From Coprococcus sp. (GTDB lineage Bacteria; Bacillota; Clostridia; Lachnospirales; Lachnospiraceae): 31,504 nt of DNA. Below are positions 16,627 through 24,526 of this stretch, in pieces. Every line of letters begins with the position of its first letter. Within the stretch, counting starts at the first letter, position 1. The stretch spans positions 1-31,504 of the forward strand of contig JAEDGW010000019.1 in assembly GCA_016297325.1 (NCBI GenBank), read 5' to 3'. The translations under genes and the position numbers were made by a program. Below the pieces are notes generated by a model. It was not told the origin of the DNA. It worked only from the letters and a program-made list of their open reading frames with translations, and did not search any database.

Positions 16627-17520
16627 TTACTTTACGTCCTCCCACTTTGCTGCTGAACCTGTGAAGATGTTCTTTACCTGATCTACTGTGTAGTCGTCAG
16701 CAGGATTGTTGTTGTTTACGATAACTGCGATTCCGTCCATAGCGATTACAGTTGCCTTGAGGCCAAGTGCTGTCTCTGTGTCCTTGAGCTCACGTGATGC
16801 CATACCTATATCGCATGTTCCATCTGATGTAGCTGTGATACCTGTTGTTGAATCGCTCTCCTGAAGCTCGATGTCAGCATTTGTATTGATTGCCTTGTAT
16901 GCCTCGATAAGCTTCTCCATAACTGGTGTTACTGATGATGAACCAGCTACAACGATCTTTCCTGAAGGATTTGTTGATGTAAATGCTCCGCTGTTTGCAA
17001 CCTCGATGTACTTGTTTGCTGAGATGATCTTCTGTCCATCCTCGCTCATGATGTAGTTGATGAAATCCTGAGCAACATCACTGATGCCATCCTTTGTGAC
17101 GATGTTGAATGGTCTTGAGAGTGTGTATGAACCGTTGTTGATATTCTCCTCACTTGCCTCTACACCACCGATCTTGAGAGCCTTTACTGTATCGTTGAGT
17201 GCTCCGAGTGAAATGTAACCGATCGCATAATCATCGCCTGCTACTGTTGTGAGTACGACCTCTGTGCTGTTACATGTGATGGCATTTGTTGTTGTGTTAT
17301 CTACCTTATTGCCATCTGCATCCTTCTCCTCAACTCCTGTGAGCTCTACGAATGCTCCTCTTGTTCCTGAGCCTTCCTCTCTTGATACTACTGATATATC
17401 CTGTGATGCATCAAATCCGCCATCTGCGCTCTTTGATGAATTATTTCCACAGCCTGCAAGGCTTCCTACCATAAGTGCTGCTCCAAGTGTCAGTGCTAAT
17501 ACTTTCTTTAATTTAACCAT
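16627..17520 (-). CDS. pstS: Phosphate-binding lipoprotein PstS with circularly permuted domain order
   Basis: The 297-residue protein has a lipoprotein signal (positive start, hydrophobic core, lipobox LAGC with Cys24). Directly after it, at 42-54, comes the loop ISVVSREEGSGTR, which in ordinary PstS lies in the second half. AIGYISLG (99-106) and the usual C-terminal helix region INYIMSEDGQKII (154-166) follow. Only then comes the normal N-terminal segment GKIVVAGSSSVTPVMEKL (187-204), then ESDSTTG, CDIGMASREL, DGIAVIVNN and finally FTGSAAKWEDVK at the very end. All parts of the fold are present but the order is rotated, with the termini at the inter-lobe hinge. It is the first gene of the operon, with AGGAG 9 nt before ATG and a PHO box upstream. 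Confidence 0.92.
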   Translation of the reverse strand: MVKLKKVLALTLGAALMVGSLAGCGNNSSKSADGGFDASQDISVVSREEGSGTRGAFVELTGVEEKDADGNKVDNTTTNAITCNSTEVVLTTVAGDDYAIGYISLGALNDTVKALKIGGVEASEENINNGSYTLSRPFNIVTKDGISDVAQDFINYIMSEDGQKIISANKYIEVANSGAFTSTNPSGKIVVAGSSSVTPVMEKLIEAYKAINTNADIELQESDSTTGITATSDGTCDIGMASRELKDTETALGLKATVIAMDGIAVIVNNNNPADDYTVDQVKNIFTGSAAKWEDVK

Positions 17521-17541
17521 TTCTTTTTTCTCCTTTTCTTT

Positions 17542-17674
17542 AACAAGTTTTCTACGAAAACCTGTTACATGTGCCGGTTATCTCTTGAACCGGTCTTTGC
17601 AAATATTGTATTATTGGGACATATCATTCTTTGCTTATGTCCCTGAAAAGAACTCGCGCGCCTTTCGTTCTTTT
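17542..17674 (-). promoter_or_regulatory. Structured 5' leader of pstS
   Basis: Three inverted repeats lie between the predicted start (about 17677) and the ribosome binding site: 17646-17674 (8-bp stem with a T-rich 3' arm), 17574-17593 (CCGGTT with AACCGG), and 17542-17566 (GTTTTC with GAAAAC plus an outer extension). The first starts almost at +1 and resembles a stabilising 5' stem or weak attenuator. None matches a riboswitch I know. Confidence 0.45.
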
Positions 17675-17683
17675 CTTTGCACT

Positions 17684-17738
17684 ATAATAAAGGGCATAAG
17701 TAAAATACATAACCAGCGCAATGTAAATTGAATGTAAA
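17684..17738 (-). promoter_or_regulatory. PHO box and promoter of the pst operon
   Basis: On the minus strand TTTACATTCAA (17728-17738) and TTTACATTGCG (17717-17727) form a perfect 11-bp-phased pair. Two weaker units follow in the same phase (17706-17716, and TTTTACTTATG at 17695-17705). The -10 TATTAT is at 17684-17689. No good -35 hexamer is visible, as expected for an activator-dependent promoter. Confidence 0.8.
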
Positions 17739-17825
17739 GTCGGCGTTAATCAATGGATATAAAAATCCACATCAGACAAACCGCCATAACATATAATTCA
17801 CAACCAGAAAGCGGGATTAAGATAC

Positions 17826-18530
17826 ATGACAGATACCAATTTAGAAGTAATAGGATATGTAAAATGTGACTACAAAGAGAAATTCGGAATTCCAAGGCAG
17901 AGCGGTCTGACTGACCATGCCACCGCTTTTATAGAGATACTTCCACCATACAATCAGGTGGAGGCCTTCCGCGGGCTTGACGACTTCTCCCACATCTGGC
18001 TTCTGTGGGACTTCTCCAGGGCTCACAAGAATGGTTTTACCGCAACAGTAAAACCCCCAAAGCTGGGCGGTAACCAGCGGATGGGAGTTTTTGCCACCAG
18101 ATCGCCTTTCAGGCCGAACAACATCGGACTGTCATCGGTGAAGCTTCTGGATATTATATATAATGAAGAAAATGGATGCGTACAGGGGCTTATGGTGTCT
18201 GGCGCCGATATACTGGATGGAACACCTGTATACGACATCAAGCCTTATCTGCCATACACCGACAGCCACCCTGAGGCAACCGGCGGATGGACGAACTCGC
18301 TTGACATCCCACGTCTGTCAGTATGTTTCGCTGACGATGTGACAGAAAAAATTAGCACCATATTCTCAGATACACAGCTTGAAGCTCTGAGGGAGATCCT
18401 TGCGCAGGATCCAAGGCCGGGCTATCAGGATGAACCTGGCAGACGCTATGGAATGCTGTATGGCGGGTATGATGTTAGGTTCACTATAGCGGACGGTATT
18501 CTCACGGTGTGTGAGGTAGACTCAGTGTAA
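17826..18530 (+). CDS. trmO: tRNA (N6-threonylcarbamoyladenosine37-N6)-methyltransferase TrmO
   Basis: The 234-residue protein matches the TsaA/YaeB (TrmO) family, which adds a methyl group from SAM to t6A37 of certain tRNAs. The N-terminal beta-barrel domain shows FRGLDDFSHIWLLWDF (48-63) and RMGVFATRSPFRPNNIGLS (85-103), the family signature. A smaller C-terminal domain includes DPRPGYQDEPGRRYGM. It is divergent from pstS. The ribosome binding site is weak (GCGGGA). It stands alone on this strand and ends before the hairpin at 18658. Confidence 0.92.
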   Translation: MTDTNLEVIGYVKCDYKEKFGIPRQSGLTDHATAFIEILPPYNQVEAFRGLDDFSHIWLLWDFSRAHKNGFTATVKPPKLGGNQRMGVFATRSPFRPNNIGLSSVKLLDIIYNEENGCVQGLMVSGADILDGTPVYDIKPYLPYTDSHPEATGGWTNSLDIPRLSVCFADDVTEKISTIFSDTQLEALREILAQDPRPGYQDEPGRRYGMLYGGYDVRFTIADGILTVCEVDSV

Positions 18531-18657
18531 CCCGAATATCCTGGCATCTACTAATGTTTCATGCAAACACACCCTATTACTCATCGCCTACTTAATATAA
18601 AAACAGCCGGCATCTCATGCAAGCTCGCACTGTTGCACATCACTATTTATATAAAAT

Positions 18658-18692
18658 CGCTGGCAGGAAGATTTTCCATCCTCATGCCAGCG
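18658..18692. terminator. Terminator between convergent trmO and the EAL gene
   Basis: An 8-bp GC-rich stem CGCTGGCA / TGCCAGCG (18658-18665 with 18685-18692) has a 19-nt loop. T-rich sequence lies on both sides (ATTTTATAT on the minus strand), so it can end both converging transcripts. Confidence 0.65.
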
Positions 18693-18714
18693 TTCAACAT
18701 TTATATATTCTTTT

Positions 18715-19452
18715 TCATTCCACAAAATGCACTCCTGGAGCATAAAGATAGTATCCCTGTCCATAGGCAATGCCTATTCGTGCAGCGGTCTCAAGCTCCG
18801 CCTTTGTCTCTATCCCCTCGGCTACAAGCTTGATACCATTTTCCTCACAGAAGTCAGCAAAATGCTTTACAAAGCTCCGCTGATACTCATTTGAATCTAT
18901 ATCCTTTATAAGCGCAATATCGAGCTTGATGTACTCCGGATGCAGCATACACACTCTGTTCATCCCCGCAAACTCAGCGCCGAAGTCATCTATGGCTATA
19001 TGGAACTCTTCTTCCCGGTAATGATTGACTGTCTCAGTGAATGTTGCCTCCTTCTTTATCCTTGTTCTCTCAGTCACCTCGAACACCACATCGTCAGGTG
19101 TCAGTCCATACTTCTTCATCATGTGCCTTGTGGTTCCACTTCGGAACTTCGGATCAAGTATGACATTTGGATCAACGTTCAAGAACAACTTTTTCCCAGC
19201 CGGCATGTACACCGCCTGCTTGAGAGCCTTACGACGGCACACTGCCTCCAGCTCCCATACCTTCCGGCATCTGCACGCCAGTCCAAAGAGTCCCCCTATA
19301 CTCATACTGGCACCGCCCAGTATTCTTGACAATGCCTCATATGCAAATATATGCCCGCTTCTCAGATCAACTATGGGCTGAAATACCGGATATATCCTTT
19401 TGTTGCTTATTATATCCTCAAGCTCTCTGACCTGTATCTTTCTATCTTTCAT
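18715..19452 (-). CDS. Stand-alone EAL-domain c-di-GMP phosphodiesterase
   Basis: The 245-residue protein is almost only an EAL domain, with no GGDEF, membrane or sensor part. Residues known to matter in EAL enzymes are present: Glu39 in YEALSR, Asn92 in LFLNVDP, Glu125 in FEVTE, Asp155/Asp156 in IDDFGAE, Lys176 in IKLD, Glu212 in AEGIET and Gln232 in GQGYY. Loop 6 ends in Glu160 instead of the usual Gly, a mild deviation. It should cut c-di-GMP to pGpG in the cytoplasm. The ATG at 19452 follows GGGGGAT. It begins 20 nt after ppk, so it is the last gene of the phosphate/polyphosphate operon. Confidence 0.88.
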   Translation of the reverse strand: MKDRKIQVRELEDIISNKRIYPVFQPIVDLRSGHIFAYEALSRILGGASMSIGGLFGLACRCRKVWELEAVCRRKALKQAVYMPAGKKLFLNVDPNVILDPKFRSGTTRHMMKKYGLTPDDVVFEVTERTRIKKEATFTETVNHYREEEFHIAIDDFGAEFAGMNRVCMLHPEYIKLDIALIKDIDSNEYQRSFVKHFADFCEENGIKLVAEGIETKAELETAARIGIAYGQGYYLYAPGVHFVE

Positions 19453-19472
19453 CAATATCCCCCACTAAATAT

Positions 19473-21542
19473 CTACTGACGTGCCTTCTCATAGGCCTCT
19501 GCATACTGCATCTCCTGTGAATTTATCTCCTCCACATCACGATTCTGCTTCATGTAGGTGCCGTCAGGCTGCTGTATACGCGCCTGCATATTGTCCCTCA
19601 TCATGAGACCGAACATATCTCTGATACGCTGCTTGATCTTCTCGTCATATATAGGTGCAGCGACCTCTACGCGGCGGAGAGTGTTACGTGTCATGAAGTC
19701 AGCGGACGCTATGTATATCTTGTCCCTGTCAGGTGTTCCAAACATATATATTCTTGAATGCTCAAGGAAACGTCCTACTATACTTCTTATATGTATGTTC
19801 TCCGTCTCTCCCGGGATTCCTGCCAGCAGACAGCATATACCTCTGACTATGAGCTCTATCTTCACTCCTGCCTTTGATGCCTCGACCAACTTGTCTATGA
19901 TCTTCTTGTCAGTGAGTGAATTGATCTTCACTCCTATATATGCAGGCTGTCCATTCTTTGCTATGGCAATCTCATCGTCTATCATCTTGAGAACCGGTGC
20001 CTGCAGACACTCCGGAGCCACAAGCAAATGATCGGCATGACTGACTGTGTTGCCGATGAGGATTGACTGGAATACCTTCATTGCATCCTTTCCTATCTCC
20101 TCATTTGCAGTCATGAGCGACAGATCTGTGTAGAGTCTTGATGTCTTCTCGTTGTAGTTACCTGTTCCTATCTGTGTTATGTACTGGATCTTGCCCTCGT
20201 CTTTTCTGGTTATAAGGCAGAGCTTTGAATGAACTTTAAGTCCATCAACGCCATATACAACATGGCAGCCCGCATCCTCAAGGGTACGGCTCCACTCTAT
20301 ATTGTTCTCCTCATCAAATCTTGCTTTGAGTTCCACGAGAACCTCCACCTGCTTGCCGTTCTCGGCGGCCTCGACAAGAGCTTCCACCACCTTCGAGTTC
20401 TTCGCCAGACGGTACAGAGTCATCCTGATGGCATTTACCTTTGGATCCCTGGCAGCCTCCTGAAGAAGGTTAAGGAATGGTCTGATGCTCTCATACGGAT
20501 ACGAGAGAAGAACATCCTTCTCAAGTATCTGCGGTATGAGCGGCTTCATCACGTCAAGATCCGGTGACTGCTGTGACACTCTCTTCTCGAAGAACAGCTC
20601 CTGTCTGTCCCTGAGCTTATCCTGTATCTGGAATACAAATGACAGTTCAAGCGGTGACTTTGAATAGAACACATGCTTCTCGTCAAGCTCGCAGTAATCG
20701 CACACCTCCCCAACCATCTTCTGTGATATATCCCTGGTAAATTCTATTCTGACCGGGGCAAGCTTCTTTCTGAGCTTCACAACCTGCTCCATCTGATCTC
20801 TGTAGTTTAGATCCTCGTCGTAAACCTTGCTCACATCTATATCGGCATTTCTGGTAATCCTCATGAGTGTTTTCTCCTGAACCTTGTAGCCCTTGAAAAG
20901 TCCCGGCGCATAGTGAAGGATAAGTTCCTCAAGGAGTATGTATGAACCAGGCACACCAGGAAGTGCCACAAGTCTTGGAAGCATACCGCTCTCGCATGGT
21001 ATGATGCCGAGCTTCTTCTTGCCCTTTCTCTCAAGAATGGCAAGAGCATATATTTCTCTGTTCTTGAGGAATGGGAATGGCTGCTTTCTTCCAACGATCA
21101 TGACCGAGAGCAGCGGAAGTATCTCCTGTGTGAAGTAACTGTCAAGATACTTTGCGTCAGCCTTTGACAGGTCTGCATAGCGCACCAGTCTAAATCCCTC
21201 CTTCTCCACATCTTTCATGAGATTCTCGTATATATTGTCCTTGATGGCGTTGAGCTTTGTGACATTCTCAAGTATCGCATTGATCTGCTCCTGGGGGCTG
21301 AGCTTTGTCTTGTTCTCCCTCTGATCTCCAGTCAGAAGCTTTTGATCCTCCAGAGATCCCACTCTAACCATGAAAAACTCATCCAGGTTGGACTGGTATA
21401 TTGCAAGGAATGACAGCTTCTCGCAGAGAGGTGAATTCTCATTCTGCGCCTCCTCAAGCACACGCTCATTGAACTTAAGCCATGAAATCTCCCTGTTGAC
21501 GTATACTCCTTTTATTGTGCTTATATTTGTTTCCTGTGACAT
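19473..21542 (-). CDS. ppk1: Polyphosphate kinase 1
   Basis: The 689-residue length is typical of Ppk1. The enzyme reversibly makes polyphosphate from ATP. Key residues are visible: the phosphorylated His438 in DGLKVHSKLCLI, the second conserved His595 in RFLEHSRIY, Arg373 in AIRMTLYR and Arg568 in VRGICCL. The N-terminal segment (YVNREISWLKFNERVLEEA) is intact. An open frame extends to 21647 but overlaps pstS2; the ATG at 21542, after AGGAG at about 11 nt, fits the family start. The gene lies between pstS2 and the EAL gene in one minus-strand operon. Confidence 0.95.
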   Translation of the reverse strand: MSQETNISTIKGVYVNREISWLKFNERVLEEAQNENSPLCEKLSFLAIYQSNLDEFFMVRVGSLEDQKLLTGDQRENKTKLSPQEQINAILENVTKLNAIKDNIYENLMKDVEKEGFRLVRYADLSKADAKYLDSYFTQEILPLLSVMIVGRKQPFPFLKNREIYALAILERKGKKKLGIIPCESGMLPRLVALPGVPGSYILLEELILHYAPGLFKGYKVQEKTLMRITRNADIDVSKVYDEDLNYRDQMEQVVKLRKKLAPVRIEFTRDISQKMVGEVCDYCELDEKHVFYSKSPLELSFVFQIQDKLRDRQELFFEKRVSQQSPDLDVMKPLIPQILEKDVLLSYPYESIRPFLNLLQEAARDPKVNAIRMTLYRLAKNSKVVEALVEAAENGKQVEVLVELKARFDEENNIEWSRTLEDAGCHVVYGVDGLKVHSKLCLITRKDEGKIQYITQIGTGNYNEKTSRLYTDLSLMTANEEIGKDAMKVFQSILIGNTVSHADHLLVAPECLQAPVLKMIDDEIAIAKNGQPAYIGVKINSLTDKKIIDKLVEASKAGVKIELIVRGICCLLAGIPGETENIHIRSIVGRFLEHSRIYMFGTPDRDKIYIASADFMTRNTLRRVEVAAPIYDEKIKQRIRDMFGLMMRDNMQARIQQPDGTYMKQNRDVEEINSQEMQYAEAYEKARQ

Positions 21543-21628
21543 ATCTTCATGTTCTCCTTTTCTGTTCTTTATCTTTCTTATCAGTCTGATCAGCCAGTTT
21601 ACCAATTGCCTGTCCTCTTTCCCGAAAA

Positions 21629-22573
21629 TTATTTTAAATCTCCCCACTCTGTGTATTTCTTATCATATATCTTCTTCAGCATATCCACCGATATATCATC
21701 CATTGGATTCCCGCTGTTCACGATCACTGCGATCGCATCACGTCCAAATACATATGATGTGAGCAGCTCGCTCTCATACGACTGAAGGCTTCTGGACGAC
21801 ATTCCCAGATCACATTTTCCCTGAAGCGCATCATTGAGGCCCTGTGTAGAATCAGACTCTGTGACCACGATGTTCGCAGCCGGATTGATCTTCATGTATT
21901 CCTCTGCCAGCTTTGACACGATAGGTGCCGCCGATGTGGAACCATGTATCTCCACAGTTCCGCCAGACTTGTCCGACAGGAATGTCTCGCTCTTCTTTAC
22001 CGGAACACAATAATCTGCAACCACCGCCTGTCCGGCCGACTTCACATAGGCCATGAAATCCTTTGCTACAGCCGACAACTCTCCGCTATACACCAATATA
22101 TAATCCCTGCACAGAGGATATTTGTCTTTATCTATGGACATATCATCAGGCACTTCTCCATCGACCTTCAACACTTTTACACCGCTGTCATCCACATTGC
22201 TGTATGCCACATAACCTATAGCATTTTTATCACTTGCCACATCAGATATGACATTATCCGTGGAGTCCGCCACGCTGTTTGTCCCAGCAGCATCGGTATT
22301 CACAAGATTGTCAAATTCTGTCTTGGTGCCTGAGCCTTCCTCTCTGGAGACCACATTTATCGTCCCCATGCCCGACATGTCAGGGACATCCACCTTGTTA
22401 CCGCAGCCTGTGAGCAGCATGCCGCCCACCGCCACAGCCATGAACAATCTGGCAATCATTCTGCCTGGTCTGAGCCAGGCACAATCCCTGTGCATTTTCC
22501 GGGGTATGCCCCTTTTGCAGCTCTTGTCTATATTCCTATCACTATACGGCCTTTCACATTTGTTTTTTGTCAT
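21629..22573 (-). CDS. Second PstS-like phosphate-binding lipoprotein, also circularly permuted
   Basis: The 314-residue protein has a lipobox LTGC (Cys57). As in pstS, the GSGT loop segment INVVSREEGSGTK (72-84) comes first, then NAIGYVAY. The canonical N-terminal part VEIHGSTSAAPIVSKL starts near 207, and the chain ends with KYTEWGDLK. Its ATG overlaps the stop of nptA2 (ATGA) and AGGTG lies just before, so translation from 22573 is plausible. That gives an unusually long pre-lipobox region of 56 residues; an internal ATG at residue 39 would give a normal signal peptide but lacks a ribosome binding site. No second permease is nearby, so it probably serves PstCAB or sensing. Confidence 0.85.
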   Translation of the reverse strand: MTKNKCERPYSDRNIDKSCKRGIPRKMHRDCAWLRPGRMIARLFMAVAVGGMLLTGCGNKVDVPDMSGMGTINVVSREEGSGTKTEFDNLVNTDAAGTNSVADSTDNVISDVASDKNAIGYVAYSNVDDSGVKVLKVDGEVPDDMSIDKDKYPLCRDYILVYSGELSAVAKDFMAYVKSAGQAVVADYCVPVKKSETFLSDKSGGTVEIHGSTSAAPIVSKLAEEYMKINPAANIVVTESDSTQGLNDALQGKCDLGMSSRSLQSYESELLTSYVFGRDAIAVIVNSGNPMDDISVDMLKKIYDKKYTEWGDLK

Positions 22574-24303
22574 GCCTGAGCACCTGCCTTCACCATGGCC
22601 TCACTGTCACTGTCCATATTCTCGATCTCCAGCTTGTCAAATGTAAAATCGTCTATGGCCTCCTCCGCTATGGATATACAGTTGTCCGCCATACGATCCA
22701 TGCTGTAGAGGAGTGCTGAATAATCAGCGGTCAGGCTTCTGGCACACGTATTCTTCTTGACTCGTCCGAGATGCGCCTTGGATGCCTGTCTCTGGATCTT
22801 CCGTATCTTCTTCTTGTCAGCAGCCACCTTGTCAGGGGTCTCATTGTCACCGGTTATTATCGCCTCCATGGACTCATTGAACAGCTTCTCAGTCATGCTC
22901 ATGCATTCTGTCAGATCAGAGATCGCCGCATCTGAGAGCTCATGGCCATTGCTCAGGATCTTCTTATACAAAGTATCGACCTCATCGCACCTGTCGGCTA
23001 TACGGTCTATGTTGTTGCTCACCACCATGAGTCCAGCCGCATGCTCTGCCTGCTTCTCCGTCAGATTACCACTGGCTATGAGCTTCGTCACAAAGTCCAC
23101 TATGATATTTTGAAGCTCCTTGACCTTATCGTGTTCATCCACATATTTGTCTCTTATCTCTGTTGTATTTCTTCCTGAGATAGCATTCTTCATGGCATCT
23201 ATCATCTTGCCCGCATGAACTGACAGTCTGGATATCTCCTTTGCCGCCATATAAATGGCCGCTGCCGGCTGTGACATCGCCTTGTCGTCAAGATACTTGG
23301 CAACGAAGCCTTCAGTACTCTTCTTGTCCTCGCCCCGGATGATGAACTTCACGATCTTCACCATGACCGGTATGAGCGGAAGCCAGATGATGGTACATGC
23401 CACATTGAATGTTGTGTGCGCATTTGCGATCTGTCTGGATATGATATCAAGCTCGTCGCCCTTAGGTGATATCCACTGGGCAAATGCAGCCAGCGGCCTG
23501 ATGAGGAACATGAAAAGTATGGTTCCTGTGATATTGAAAGTGCTGTGTGCGATGGCTGTTCTCTTGGCATTCTTGGACTGTCCGATGGATGCCAGAAGCG
23601 CTGTGATGGTAGTTCCGATGTTATCTCCAAAGAGGATAGGTATCGCACCCGCAAGGCCGATGACACTGTGTATTCCGTCAGGCCCCGGCTGAGATGCAAA
23701 GTTCTGGAGCACCGCGATGGTGGCTGAACTGCTCTGCACGACCAGTGTCATGACTGCACCAAGGATAACTCCGAGAACCGGTATCTCTGACACCTTTCCC
23801 ATCAGGTCGACGAATATCGCACTGCTGGCAAGCGGCTTCATCACTCCACCCATGACCTCAATACCTTCAAAGAGAAGTCCGAATGAGAATATGACCATAC
23901 CCACATTTCTGATCTTTTCCTTCTTAAATGCAAAGTTCAGTATGAAACCTATGAAAATGATCGGATATATATAGTTGCTGATCTTGAACGCCATGAGCTG
24001 TGCAGTCATGGTCGTTCCTATATTTGCTCCAAATATTACGGATATCGCCTGTGGCAGGTTCATGAGCCCGGCACTTACAAAACCGATGACCATGACCGTG
24101 GTCGCAGAACTGCTCTGAAGTACCGCGGTAACAAGTGCTCCCGCCAGCGCTCCCATCAAAGGATTCTTCGTAAGGAATCCCAATATCTTCTTCATCTTCT
24201 CTCCTGCTGCCTTCTGGAGTGCATCGCTCATGCTGTTCATTCCGTAAAGGAACATGGCAAGTCCTCCAAGCAACCCAAACACTATCTTAACTCGCTCGTC
24301 CAC
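22570..24303 (-). CDS. Na+/phosphate symporter with C-terminal PhoU-like domain (second copy)
   Basis: From a GTG at 24303 the protein has 577 residues; AAGGAGG lies 11 nt upstream. The in-frame ATG at 24354 would add 17 residues ahead of that site. It has the same build as the first symporter: QSSSATT at 63-69 and QSSSAT at 190-195, about 8-10 membrane segments, then a PhoU-like helical domain from about 350 with DRIADRCDEVD and SMDRMADNCISIAEEA. The two copies are clearly diverged paralogues. It leads the operon nptA2-pstS2-ppk-EAL and is preceded by a triple PHO repeat. Confidence 0.9.
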   Translation of the reverse strand: MDERVKIVFGLLGGLAMFLYGMNSMSDALQKAAGEKMKKILGFLTKNPLMGALAGALVTAVLQSSSATTVMVIGFVSAGLMNLPQAISVIFGANIGTTMTAQLMAFKISNYIYPIIFIGFILNFAFKKEKIRNVGMVIFSFGLLFEGIEVMGGVMKPLASSAIFVDLMGKVSEIPVLGVILGAVMTLVVQSSSATIAVLQNFASQPGPDGIHSVIGLAGAIPILFGDNIGTTITALLASIGQSKNAKRTAIAHSTFNITGTILFMFLIRPLAAFAQWISPKGDELDIISRQIANAHTTFNVACTIIWLPLIPVMVKIVKFIIRGEDKKSTEGFVAKYLDDKAMSQPAAAIYMAAKEISRLSVHAGKMIDAMKNAISGRNTTEIRDKYVDEHDKVKELQNIIVDFVTKLIASGNLTEKQAEHAAGLMVVSNNIDRIADRCDEVDTLYKKILSNGHELSDAAISDLTECMSMTEKLFNESMEAIITGDNETPDKVAADKKKIRKIQRQASKAHLGRVKKNTCARSLTADYSALLYSMDRMADNCISIAEEAIDDFTFDKLEIENMDSDSEAMVKAGAQA

Positions 24304-24334
24304 TGTGTTTCTTTCCTCCTTGTGTAAATATGGA

Positions 24335-24371
24335 GCAGACGCATTCCAATGCATTTATGCGCAGCGTCTGC
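24335..24371. repeat. Palindromic element, copy 1, in the nptA2 leader
   Basis: GCAGACGC (24335-24342) pairs perfectly with GCGTCTGC (24364-24371). The outer sequence closely resembles the element at 26462-26496. It would form a hairpin in the leader RNA of nptA2, about 30 nt before the start codon. Confidence 0.5.
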
Positions 24372-24386
24372 TTGATGTCTTAGACA

Positions 24387-24452
24387 AGCATATCCACATA
24401 AGGAACGAGCCGCTATCCACATACAGTAAACGAAATGTAAAATCTATGTAAA
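24387..24452 (-). promoter_or_regulatory. PHO box and promoter of the nptA2 operon
   Basis: On the minus strand three consecutive 11-bp units all begin with TTTAC: TTTACATAGAT (24442-24452), TTTACATTTCG (24431-24441) and TTTACTGTATG (24420-24430). A weak -10, TATGCT (24387-24392), lies 27 nt further, the same spacing as at pstS. The box overlaps the T tract of the upstream terminator. Confidence 0.75.
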
Positions 24453-24498
24453 AAACAGGAAAAGCCAGCAGACACACTCCATGTGTATCTACTGGCTT
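24451..24498 (-). terminator. Intrinsic terminator after bioB and the orphan PHO promoter
   Basis: A 16-bp stem with two G-T wobbles (24483-24498 with 24462-24477, loop of 5 nt) is followed on the minus strand by a T tract ending in six Ts. It is the first terminator after bioB and shields the nptA2 promoter from read-through. Confidence 0.85.
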
Positions 24499-24520
24499 AA
24501 ATCTTCTCTGCTATAAATCT
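24451..24520 (-). ncRNA. Candidate phosphate-starvation small RNA, about 70 nt
   Basis: It is defined by the orphan PHO box and -10 (24527-24582) and the strong terminator at 24451-24498. The transcript would be a short single-stranded 5' part followed by the 16-bp hairpin and U tail, the layout of many bacterial sRNAs. No protein gene or known RNA family is recognised. It may instead be a leftover promoter fragment next to the bioB terminator. Confidence 0.35.
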
Positions 24521-24526
24521 GCCATT

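Larger units (their letters stand above)
17521..17825. other. 305-nt divergent spacer between pstS and trmO
   Basis: No protein gene is seen. It contains the pstS leader with three stem-loops (17542-17674), the pstS -10 and PHO box (17684-17738), and about 85 nt before trmO in which I find no convincing trmO promoter. Confidence 0.6.

Noticed and set aside
21543..21647. Longer ppk1 start
   Set aside because: The extension overlaps pstS2 and is not part of the Ppk1 family; the 689-residue form has the usual length.
24445..24483. Twelve-codon frame starting in the loop of the terminator hairpin
   Set aside because: No ribosome binding site, and it runs through the terminator and U tract.
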